This document shows positions 56,409 through 64,000 of a stretch of 64,000 nt of DNA, piece by piece. The stretch covers positions 26,755,568 to 26,819,567 of the forward strand of contig CM055319.2 of the NCBI GenBank assembly GCA_029255685.2, read 5' to 3'. Made by a program: the position numbers and the translations under genes. The notes beneath the pieces are model-generated. The model was given only the letters and a program-made list of their open reading frames with translations. It ran no database searches and was not told the DNA's origin. Numbering within the stretch: position 1 is the stretch's first letter; each line of letters starts with the position of its first letter. This stretch comes from Silene conica. Taxonomy: Eukaryota > Streptophyta > Magnoliopsida > Caryophyllales > Caryophyllaceae.

Positions 56409-56553
56409 AACTCCCCCACTTAAAGAACACAACGTCCTCGTTGTGCCTCAAACTTGACCATGGCCAAGCCCAGAATCCTCCCCGCTAGGTGGGTGACCCG
56501 GTACTCCCGACCACGGGCTCACCACACGGTCGCAGGGTCGCTCTGATACCATT

Positions 56554-56770
56554 TGTAACAACCCGACCCACCACCGTGGTAACACATACCCAATAAGACG
56601 GGAGATAAGCCTTTGGGCCCATTATTTGTCCTCACTTAAGCCCAAAAGCACAAGGCCTTGTTACTAAGTGGTGGGTGGAAGTTATTATAAACATATCACA
56701 AGCCTCATATTCTACCAATGTGGGACAAATCTCCACACAATCTCATATTTCATACTCTTGGGGTGTTACA
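56554..56770 (-). repeat. TRIM LTR copy b (middle)
   Basis: 217 bp. It differs from copies a and c at more sites (for example ACCACCGTGG, AAGACGGGAG) and has a 14-bp insertion (CACACAATCTCATA region), so it comes from a different lineage than the outer pair. Confidence 0.92.
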
Positions 56771-56921
56771 ACCCCCCCCCCCCACTTAAAGAATACAACG
56801 TCCTCCTTGTGCCTCAAACTTGACCACAACGAGGGCCAGAATCCTCCCCCGCTAGGTGTGTGACCCGGGTACTCCCGACCACAGGCTTACCACACGGTCG
56901 CAGGGTCGCTCTGATACCATT

Positions 56922-57124
56922 TGTAACAACCCGACCCGCCACCGTCGTAACACAAACCCAATAAGATTGGTGTGAACTTTTGGGCCCGTTATTTGTCCTC
57001 ACTTAAGCCCAAAAGCACAAGGCCTTGTTACTAGGTGGTGGGTGGGAGCTCTTATAAACATATCACAATCCTCACATTCTACCGATGTGGGACAAATCTC
57101 TTATCATACTCTTGGGATGTTACA
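56922..57124 (-). repeat. TRIM LTR copy c
   Basis: 203 bp, almost identical to copy a. The outer LTR pair is therefore younger or conversion-homogenised relative to the middle copy. Confidence 0.92.
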
Positions 57125-57129
57125 GTATA

Positions 57130-59895
57130 GGTACCATTGTTGAACTCCAAGAACCAACAAGAAGGTGATGAATTGAAGTAGAAGATTCAAAGATCACTTC
57201 ACAAAGTGATTGATCGAAGATTGTGCTTGAAACGGTATAGTTCTTTAGCCACCTTCGTTTTACCTTCGCTTGTTCTTAGACATTGGGGATAATGTCAAGT
57301 TTAAGTGTGGGGAGGTTTATTGTTGTTGGTTAGATGGAGTAGTTGAGGTTGGAGGTGTTAATTTTAAGATTTGAGGATTTTTGAGGCATTTTCGGAGTGC
57401 AAAGGAGGAGTTTCGGGATGTGAAAAAAGGCGAAGAATTGGAGTTGGGTGCATTTTCTTGAATTTGGAGAGTTTTAGAAGTGAAAATGGGTGTTTTGGGT
57501 GTAACTCAGGGCAGTGGGGTGTTACTACACCCTACTGGAAGAGATACACTCAAGGGGAAATTGTAGCTGGGTGTAACTCAGACAGTGGGGTGTTACTACA
57601 CCTGACTTGGGCGAGATACACCCGACCTTAAAAAAATTTTAAAAAAAATGAAAACTTTTTTTTTTAAAAAAAAAAACCCTTTTTTTCACTTTTTGTTCTT
57701 TTCTTCTAATTTTGTGAACTACAACCCCAAAACCTCCATTTTACTTCAAAATTTCGACACTTCTTTTTCCTCATTGCTCCCTTGTTTCTCAAGCTTTTTA
57801 CATTCCGTCTTCACTTTTGTGTTTCTCGTTCCCTCTAATATCATTCTTTAGGTGAAAATCCCCTTTGCTCCTTATTTGAGAATCCAAATTGCACCAAAAT
57901 CCTCCTTTAAATCCAAAATCCTTTTGTTTTCTTTGTTTTCATTTTAGTCTTAGTTTTAGTTAGCTTTTTCTTAGTTTATTTCTTTCTCTTAGTTTTTTTT
58001 TATTTGAGTTATTTTCCTTTTCTTTTGCCTCCTCTTTATACTTTGTTTATAAATAAGTATAAAGGGGAGCCCAAAAAAAAACCAAAAACATGTTCTTATT
58101 TTCAAAAAAATCGAAAAATACCAAAAATATTTTCCTTATTTTGGCATTTCCCTTCCTTGCACTTGTCTCATCGAGGACGATGAGAATTTAAGTGTGGGGA
58201 GGGGAAATATCTATCTTGTATATATTTTTTTCATGCTTTTTATTTCGTTTTTTTCATTTTTCTTTTGAGAATATTTTCAGAAAATACAAAAAAAATTGAA
58301 AAATTTGAAAAAAAATCCAAAAATATTGCATTGTATATATTCTGTGCTTTGTTTGTTCTAACCTTGTTCATAGGTAACACACACAAGATTGCATCGGAGA
58401 AGAAATTTGGTATACTTTCCGCTTACTCTTTCTCCTTATTTCTTCCTTTTCATTTTTCATATATTTATGGAGGAGGATGGGATTATATGATGTGGGTGTT
58501 CCCTTGGGGAACCGTTTGGAGATTATTTTTGTGTGCCTATGTGTTGGTAGGATGTTTTGCATTTAGTTTAGAGTAGGCATATAGTTTTGTAGTTGCATAT
58601 GCATTATAACATGTATATACTTAGATTGAATTCATGGCATTTAGTTCGTTTAGTTTTTGTTTTTGAAAACTCCTAAAAGAGAATGTTGTCAAAAACACCT
58701 AGGCCTTTGCAAATTTTCCTTCGGCTTGTGACTTTTTTTATTTAGAATGGTTTTGAATCACCCTAGGTAGTGCTTTTCAAGTATCTTTTGGGTCATTTTC
58801 CGTTACCAAGTCAAGGGTTTGCATGTGAGTCATCTTGTTCAACCCCATGATGGAAAGAAGTATAGATTAACTCGTCTTGGTGACCTAGTTAAGCTTGGTG
58901 GGATGACAATCCCAAAGAAATTTTTGATTTTTAAATGCTCACTTCACTTATTTTGGTTGAGGAAAATTTGATTTTGAAAAAAAGAAATCAAAAAAGGGTG
59001 AAATAAAATCATGTGGTTTAGGTGGAGGGTACCACTTCGATGTGCTTTGGGGAGAGGGCCAAAAACTTGGCTTCCCACATGGTCGTGAATTCGACCTCCC
59101 TAAAGACAGAGTGAATATCACCCCGATAAGCTAACGTCTAGAGTTTAACCGGTCGAATAAGCAATTGGCGAAGGCAAAGGGCGTTAGCACGCGAGGGACA
59201 AACCCCATCTTCGCACATGAAACAATATAAAAAAAAAGAGAAAAAGAAGAAATAGAGAAAAGAAAAAAAAATAATAAGAGGTCAAGTTTTGAGTTTTTCC
59301 AACCTTTATAAATTGATTTGAGCATTTTATTTCGAAAATGTATTTGCTTTTGCCATTCCTCCTTGACGAACTTGGAACGAACCATGGCTATTACTTGTGA
59401 AGAGACTAGACCCGTCTAGTCTTTTACTTCTAGCATCGTGGGAATATCCTTCCATTCCGCCCGATCGCCCTTGACGAAAGTAATTGGAAGATGAATTCGA
59501 AAGTAGCCTAGCCTTGCACTATTTTAGGGGTGATTCATAGCTATTCTTTTTAGGCTTAGTGACTTGTCGAATCAACATTTGTAGAGGAATATGTGTTCTT
59601 GTATGATTTTCTCATAGGTAGTGATCGCCACTTAGATGAGGAAAGTGACATTTCTTTTTTATCGATGCATCCATTTTTCTACCTTGTGCTTAAGTGTTGG
59701 ATGCATCCCAATTTTGTGCAAGACCCAACTTGTCTTGCGAGTTGTGCTTTACCTCATGCACACGACTACGTGAGTTGAAGGGACGAAGGAGGCCCGTTAA
59801 TTGCCTTTCGTCGGATATTAGTAGTGTATATATAGTTCTTTTATATTACGGGTCTTAGTGTAGTTTGTGAGCTTACTCGAGGACGAATAAGAGAT
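57130..59895 (+). other. Inner-element 3' non-coding region
   Basis: No continuous coding. Includes two direct copies of a GGGTGTAACTCAG...CAGTGGGGTGTTACTACACC unit (57499 and 57571), homopolymer A/T tracts (57640-57680, 58065-58330) and two internal AAGTGTGGGGAGG motifs (57302 and 58190) that look like relict polypurine tracts. 58790-59900 has scattered open stretches without family match. Confidence 0.55.
57495..57630 (+). repeat. Direct repeat GGGTGTAACTCAG unit
   Basis: Two ~70-bp copies, each GGGTGTAACTCAG, then CAGTGGGGTGTTACTACACC, then a variant of GAGATACAC. Start positions about 57499 and 57571. Confidence 0.8.
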
Positions 59896-59910
59896 AAGTG
59901 TGGGGAGATT
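59896..59910 (+). other. Polypurine tract of the inner element
   Basis: AAGTGTGGGGAGATT directly before the 3' LTR. The same phrase follows GAGGACGAATAAGAG, as in other Athila-like elements. Confidence 0.8.
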
Positions 59911-61616
59911 TGATAACGCTTTATTTTAAGTATTTTTAGCCCACATTTTATCTCTTATTTAGTCGATATAATAACCCGAGTTAGTATTATTTACTCATTT
60001 TAGTGTCAAATAATATATTAGTCGACTAGTTTAAATAATATTATTTCATATATTATTTGTTATTGTTTTGGTACAGTTTTCGTCTTTTTATTTTATAGGT
60101 ACCAAGTTCGGGTATGAAACCGATTCAAGACGAAAATTAAATAAAACGTAGTTGGCCCAAGCTTGCTAGCAGCCACATGACCCTTTTTTTGGTCATTGGA
60201 GATCACGTGGACATGAGAAAGGAAGAAAAGAAGCAAGCAGGCAGCTTCACCTGGGGGTTTCGGGCAGCAACATTTCGAGAGAGGCAGCAGCATTTCGAGA
60301 GAGTAGATTAGATTAGTTTAGTAAAATCAACACAAAAATTCTATTTTTCTTCCTTATTTTTAGTTTACATTAGATTATCGTCTCAATTTACACTATTGTA
60401 TGAAGATTTACATTTAGTTTTGGGTGGAAAGTTGAAGGAAGTTCATCCTCATCAATTCATTCCAAATTCATTTCTTTACATTTTGTTGGTATAAATTTCC
60501 TCTCTTTTACTTTATTTATCATTTGTTTACTTTCCCTTCTTCTTTATTTCTCCATTTTTATTGTTTGTCTTTATGAATATAAGATGTTTGATGAAATGTC
60601 TATGTGAGAATTTCTTCCTTTCTTCTTAAAGATGCAACCTTTATGCTTTGTTAGTATTAGTTATAGACTAATTAGTGTTTACTTTTCATTGTTTGTTTAT
60701 TTATATGCTTATTAGTGTTAATCTACCTTTCAAACATGATTAGTTTTCAAGTTTCCATATTTTATATTTGTTTTGGTTTATTAGTAATGACTAGTGAGTA
60801 GTATTCTTACTAGGGTGCGACTAGACTCTGACATGTGTAGGTTACCAACTTAATTCCACCAACTTGGTGTCGAGGGGGAGTTTATTGGGTTAACAAGGGA
60901 TTTGACTTGTTTATGTTTTATTTGGGATTGTTGTTGACTCTTGACCCTTGACCGTCGATAGGTTGGGAGTTGGCTCACCCACTTGGACTAGTTTGTCATC
61001 TTGAGTTGAACCCGGGAGGGAGAACTTGAGATAGGTGTCCTTACTTTTCGGTTTGAAAGCAACCCTCGGGAGAGGGAGTGGAACGACCGGGGTATAGCGT
61101 GGACTTAGAACCTTAATCTTGGGGAAAGGGGAGTCAAAATAGGCATATTTTGGTAAGCTTTGACCTTTGACTTAAGGAGTTTGATGCATGAGCTCGGGAG
61201 GGAGTTGTGTCGACATAGCTAGTGTCTTATAGTGAGCCCGAGAGGGAGTCTATGAGCGAATTAGAGGCGTCTCACCATTAACCTTTTCCCTTGGCAACTT
61301 GTTATAGGGTTAAGCGGTAATTTACAAGTGTTGGAAGTCGAAATCGCGCCCTAGGCCTTTCTTTATTGCTTTTATCTTTATTCTATTATTTGTTTGCTTC
61401 TTTAGTTTAGTAGTCATAGTTAATTTATGTTTACATATTTAGTTTGTTTTCTATCTCATTATTGATTCGCGTAGCTAACTATAATCTAAGACAAGACTAG
61501 TACTCAAACTTGACCTCCCTGTGGATCGACCTCGACTACCCTACTACATTAGTTTAGTAGTTGAGTTTTATAAATGTTTGTTTGATGTGGGGGAGGGCGA
61601 CAAAACCCCGTTATCA
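59911..61616 (+). repeat. 3' LTR of the inner Athila-like element
   Basis: 1706 bp, TGATAACGCTTT start and CCCGTTATCA end, colinear with 52432-54161. It lacks a short GACGGGAGTTGGCTA segment near 60957 and about 16 bp near 60515. Confidence 0.92.
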
Positions 61617-61621
61617 GCCTC

Positions 61622-61703
61622 TTTGTGGAGATCGACCCTACTTATCACTGACTTTTGTTAGTAGTACTTAGGTATCTATTTTTGGTACTAAACGACGGTA
61701 TCA
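61622..61703 (+). repeat. Outer LTR, last 82 bp after the nested insertion
   Basis: Continues the LTR broken at 52431 and ends GGTATCA before the primer site. Confidence 0.8.
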
Positions 61704-61708
61704 AATTT

Positions 61709-61726
61709 TGGCGCCATTGCCGGGGA
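61709..61726 (+). other. Primer binding site of the outer element (Athila type)
   Basis: TGGCGCCATTGCCGGGGA, five bases after the LTR. Same tRNA class as the inner element's site. Confidence 0.8.
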
Positions 61727-61908
61727 GGCGACGCTTTTATCTGATTTATTTTGTCTGTTTTTCGCCTCAAGGGAAGACTAAGTACCTTGAGGCTACTCTT
61801 ATCTTTTTCCATAGTGTTGTTTTGATAGGCCTACATGTTTATTAGAAAGGCTACGGAGGGAGATTTTCGAAGGGAAGGCTTGAGTACCTTCGATCCCTTT
61901 TGCCAAGA

Positions 61909-62212
61909 TGACATCCGTTTCCCGACTAATCGCTCAGTTTGAAGCTCGAACTGAAAGGTCTACTAATTAGGAGAGGAGAGAATCTTGGGGTTATGGTAAT
62001 CACCATGATGCTCCTCCACCGAGGCCTGCACCACAACCGGTTCTGCAACAGGACTTCCAACAGTCTTGTTCTCCGTTCTCACCGCAACAAGCTCCTCCAC
62101 CCGCTAAAAATAACGAGTTCGCTGAAATGGTCCAACTGATAAAGGCAATGACATTAGGGGTGCAATCTAACAACATCGGTATTAAGCAGTTGCAAGCCCA
62201 AGTGAACAATTG
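61909..62212 (+). pseudogene. Athila-like gag remnant (N- and C-terminal ends fused)
   Basis: MTSVSRLIAQFEARTERSTN, then a stop, then a Pro/Gln-rich stretch (APPPRPAPQPVLQQ) and VQSNNIGIKQLQAQV, which matches the coiled segment at the end of Athila gag. The Retrotrans_gag core between them is gone. A one-base shift at about 62200 moves the reading into the next ORF. Confidence 0.65.
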
Positions 62213-63616
62213 AGCGAAGGAATCGAGCGAGAGGAAGCTGATTCAAGAGCTTCGGGGGGTAATGAAGTCGATCGAGTATTTCACAGTACTCGATCGAGTT
62301 GGTTGGAGGATAGGCCACTCGATCGAGCTACTGAAATAGTTCGATCGAGCAAATGCCAGGAGAATGACTTGGATCGAGTAAAATGCACTACTCGATCGAA
62401 CAGAACTGAGGCTGTAACCCTCGATCGAGAGGATATAAACACTCGATCGGGGACTCTTGAGGAAGAAGCGTTCATCCATCTATTCACTGATGTTCAACCA
62501 ACTGTCAGAGATGAGGAAACTACTCGATCGAGTAGTATCATTGTTCGATCAATTCCTTATCCACAACGATTGCTGCCACACCGTGGATTTATGGACCGAA
62601 TACGAGCTCTCGATGTCATTGCTCACTACGATGAGATGATTACTCAGGTACCTACTTATGCTAATTTTATTTCTGAAATTGATTGGTCTAAGAAGGATAC
62701 TAGTGAGACGGTGATGAATGTAGCTATGAATGAAAAGTGTAGCACGTTTCTTAGGAAGGGGACCCTCCCTACAATGTCAGACCCAAGTCATTTTTCTATT
62801 TCATGTTCTATAGGGACCCATTTGTTCGATAATGCTCTATGTTACCTCGATTCTAGCGCCAACATCTTACGTTTGCCTCTTGCCTTGAAATTAGGATTGA
62901 CTAAGTTTGTGCGCGCTAGAACGACTATTCAGTTGGCCGATTACTCTTATGTACGGGTCAAAGGAGCTTTACATGATGTACCTGTTAGGATCGGGAATTT
63001 CAATATTTCCGCAGATTTCATTGTCTTAAACATACTCAAAGACCGCAACGTTCCCATTATTTTGGGAAGACCATTTTTGTGCACCGCTGGCGCAATTTTT
63101 GATGTCGAGGTTGGGACATTTACCTTTCAGGTCGGAGGAGAGGATTTGGTTTTTAATAAGTCCGATGACCCTAGGGAACCCATACCCATCATACCCTGTG
63201 ATGATATTCCCCTTGTAGAGCCCGTTGACATTCCGTCTGAGTCGTCTTTTGAGTCACATATTGTCACTGCTGTCGTAACACCTCCGCCCCATTCTGGGAG
63301 CAAATTGGAGGAACATCTCCTTGTTTCTCTTTTTATAGGTTTCGACAAGTTCAAAGACCCGGGAGGTGTGAGGGGTGCTTTTAGCTTGAAGTCTGCAACT
63401 GTCTGGATAGATGACCCAAGAGGAAGTGTTGATGATGCTATGCCGTTGAGGAAGAAGTTGCGTGATGAGGTGATAGTTTGGGATCCGGGTGCTGTGAGAA
63501 GTTCCAATTCTTCCATTACCAAAATGTGGAGGCCGGATGTCGAATTGACAATAGCTGAAGTTACCGCGCTTAGTCAGAAGCCTCGTACTGGGCCATTAAT
63601 TTGTGTTGTTGGTTGA
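62210..63616 (+). CDS. Athila-like protease-domain ORF (about 468 codons)
   Basis: Open from 62210 (a TTG; the frame continues upstream out of the gag tail by a one-base shift, so no ATG start is claimed). Residues 1-110 are rich in Arg/Ser/Asp because the DNA is built from TCGATCGAG motifs (RSS, DRA, TRSS repeats). Residues about 200-325 form a retropepsin-like domain: CSIGTHLFDNALCYLDSSAN, IQLADYSYVRVKG, and NVPIILGRPFLCTAGAIFDV. Athila proteases have DLGAS where this reads LDSSAN, so the active site may be altered. RT would be expected next but a stop at 63614 and non-coding DNA follow. Possibly a gag-pro-only derivative. Confidence 0.7.
   Translation: MSEGIEREEADSRASGGNEVDRVFHSTRSSWLEDRPLDRATEIVRSSKCQENDLDRVKCTTRSNRTEAVTLDREDINTRSGTLEEEAFIHLFTDVQPTVRDEETTRSSSIIVRSIPYPQRLLPHRGFMDRIRALDVIAHYDEMITQVPTYANFISEIDWSKKDTSETVMNVAMNEKCSTFLRKGTLPTMSDPSHFSISCSIGTHLFDNALCYLDSSANILRLPLALKLGLTKFVRARTTIQLADYSYVRVKGALHDVPVRIGNFNISADFIVLNILKDRNVPIILGRPFLCTAGAIFDVEVGTFTFQVGGEDLVFNKSDDPREPIPIIPCDDIPLVEPVDIPSESSFESHIVTAVVTPPPHSGSKLEEHLLVSLFIGFDKFKDPGGVRGAFSLKSATVWIDDPRGSVDDAMPLRKKLRDEVIVWDPGAVRSSNSSITKMWRPDVELTIAEVTALSQKPRTGPLICVVG
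62215..62555 (+). repeat. TCGATCGAG motifs inside the ORF
   Basis: About 12 CTCGATCGAG-type palindromes in 340 bp, within open reading frame. Spacing is irregular (20-45 bp), and the motifs fall in more than one codon phase, so the encoded peptide alternates RSS, DRV/DRA and STRSS. Confidence 0.85.
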
Positions 63617-63651
63617 TCGAGAAGGGGTCGAGCTGGGACCGGCTGAAAGTA

Positions 63652-63680
63652 GCACTACCCGGGAGGCAACCCGGAATTTT
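63652..63680 (+). other. CCCGGGAGGCAACCCGG hairpin
   Basis: CCCGGGAGGCAACCCGG just after the ORF stop can form a short stem-loop. It resembles the conserved hairpin after Athila gag/pro frames and the CCGGCCGGGCAACCGG segments at 5563 and 6351. Function unknown. Confidence 0.5.
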
Positions 63681-63784
63681 TACTGCTTTCTTTAATTTTC
63701 GGACTTTTTTTGTTTCTTTACTGCTTTAAGACCGTGGTTTATATAGAATAGCTTCCTAAGTTTCTGTCGAAGACTGTTAAACTG

Positions 63785-64000
63785 TAATCTGCTCGATCGA
63801 GTAGAATTTGTTTGATCGAGTCCATGATCTGTTCGATCGAGTGAATTTTCTCAGAATTTCACTCGATCGAGTAGACACATGCTGCCAGTCACTCGATCGA
63901 ATCCTCTGAGAGTTCGATCGAGTACTTTCCCACTGAGTTTTACTCGATCGAGTAACCTCTCGCTGAAGATTCACTCGATCGAGGTTATCCGCTGCTGACC
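63785..64000 (+). repeat. TCGATCGAG array at the right edge
   Basis: At least nine (A/T)CTCGATCGAGT motifs in 200 bp, spaced about 20-30 bp, with dissimilar spacers (GAATTTTCTCAG, CACATGCTGCCAGT). It continues past the window. Confidence 0.88.

Larger units (their letters stand above)
56206..57124 (-). mobile_element. TRIM retrotransposon with three LTRs
   Basis: Three LTR copies (56206-56408, 56554-56770, 56922-57124) separated by two ~150-bp internal domains, bounded by the 5-bp duplication GTATA (56201-56205 and 57125-57129). On the minus strand each internal domain starts with ATGGTATCAGAGCGACC (initiator-Met primer site) and ends with a purine tract CTTTAAGTGGGGG next to TGTAACACC. No coding capacity. 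An LTR-internal-LTR-internal-LTR structure arises by unequal recombination between TRIM copies or LTRs. The middle internal/LTR junction has a C run (56771-56783). Confidence 0.92.
52432..61616 (+). mobile_element. Inner Athila-like, gag-only LTR retrotransposon
   Basis: LTRs 52432-54161 and 59911-61616 are flanked by the perfect 5-bp duplication GCCTC (52427-52431 and 61617-61621). The order is LTR, Asp-tRNA-type primer site, gag, long non-coding region, polypurine tract, LTR. No protease, RT, RNase H or integrase is present, and the interior (5.7 kb, including a 0.9-kb TRIM) is otherwise low in coding content. It resembles a LARD-type non-autonomous derivative that would need enzymes in trans. 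The LTRs are nearly identical by eye apart from small deletions, so insertion is fairly recent. Confidence 0.9.
50924..64000 (+). mobile_element. Outer Athila-like LTR retrotransposon (continues past window)
   Basis: LTR begins TGATGCGTGCATTTTACG at 50924, is interrupted by the inner element, and ends GACGGTATCA at 61703. A primer site of the Athila type follows (61709), then a gag tail, a protease-like ORF and a TCGATCGAG array to the window edge. The 3' LTR must lie to the right. The Retrotrans_gag core is missing and RT/integrase are not seen, so this copy looks non-autonomous unless they follow beyond 64000. Confidence 0.82.

Noticed and set aside
62000..62487. Minus-strand ORFs opposite the protease-like ORF
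   Set aside because: Shadows of the plus-strand frame; the palindromic TCGATCGAG motif leaves both strands open.

Overview
The window is nuclear DNA of a flowering plant, most likely a eudicot. It holds one intact-looking host gene, a GDSL esterase/lipase on the minus strand (five exons, 45091 down to 32928). Almost everything else is transposable elements, many nested inside one another. The organism is inferred from intron structure, plant-type LTR elements and the initiator-tRNA primer sites. The TCGATCGAG-rich Athila-like elements may point to Caryophyllales, but that is only an impression.

Layout. 1-837 is the 3' end of a long LTR that enters from the left. 1020-10073 is a CACTA (En/Spm-type) DNA transposon bounded by TGC duplications. 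It carries a captured PHD-finger exon (1725-1829), a 3.4-kb solo LTR (3493-6897) and a 1.4-kb LINE-derived insert (8037-9444). 10520-25761 is a SIRE/Maximus-like Ty1/copia element on the minus strand, with both LTRs, a CATTT duplication and decayed gag-pol plus an extra envelope-like ORF region. It is itself split by two solo LTRs (16322-19428 and 19794-21061). 26047-29821 is a three-layer nest: a PIF/Harbinger-like MITE holds a hAT-like element, which holds a solo LTR. 29990-32315 is a terminal-inverted-repeat element that contains about 55 copies of a 22-bp minisatellite and three tRNA-like segments.

The GDSL gene follows. Its intron 2 is about 9.0 kb and holds a Helitron, a Harbinger-like element with GAACTGAACT arrays, a hAT-like element, a foldback element, a Stowaway MITE and an RTE-type LINE tail. 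Intron 1 (1.8 kb) holds another hAT-like element. The five exons join in frame to 377 codons plus stop, with all GDSL-family blocks present. A 5'-truncated, internally deleted copia element (45210-48672, plus strand) lies about 65 bp upstream of the gene's TATA box.

From 48673 on come a Harbinger MITE, an inverted-repeat element and a SINE-like segment. The last 13 kb is a nested pair of Athila-like LTR retrotransposons. The outer one (LTR from 50924, running off the right edge) keeps only a gag tail and a protease-like ORF, and is studded with TCGATCGAG motifs. The inner one (52432-61616, TSD GCCTC) encodes only gag and contains a TRIM element with three LTRs. No element in the window appears autonomous. 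Target-site duplications were read by eye and agree for nearly all elements.
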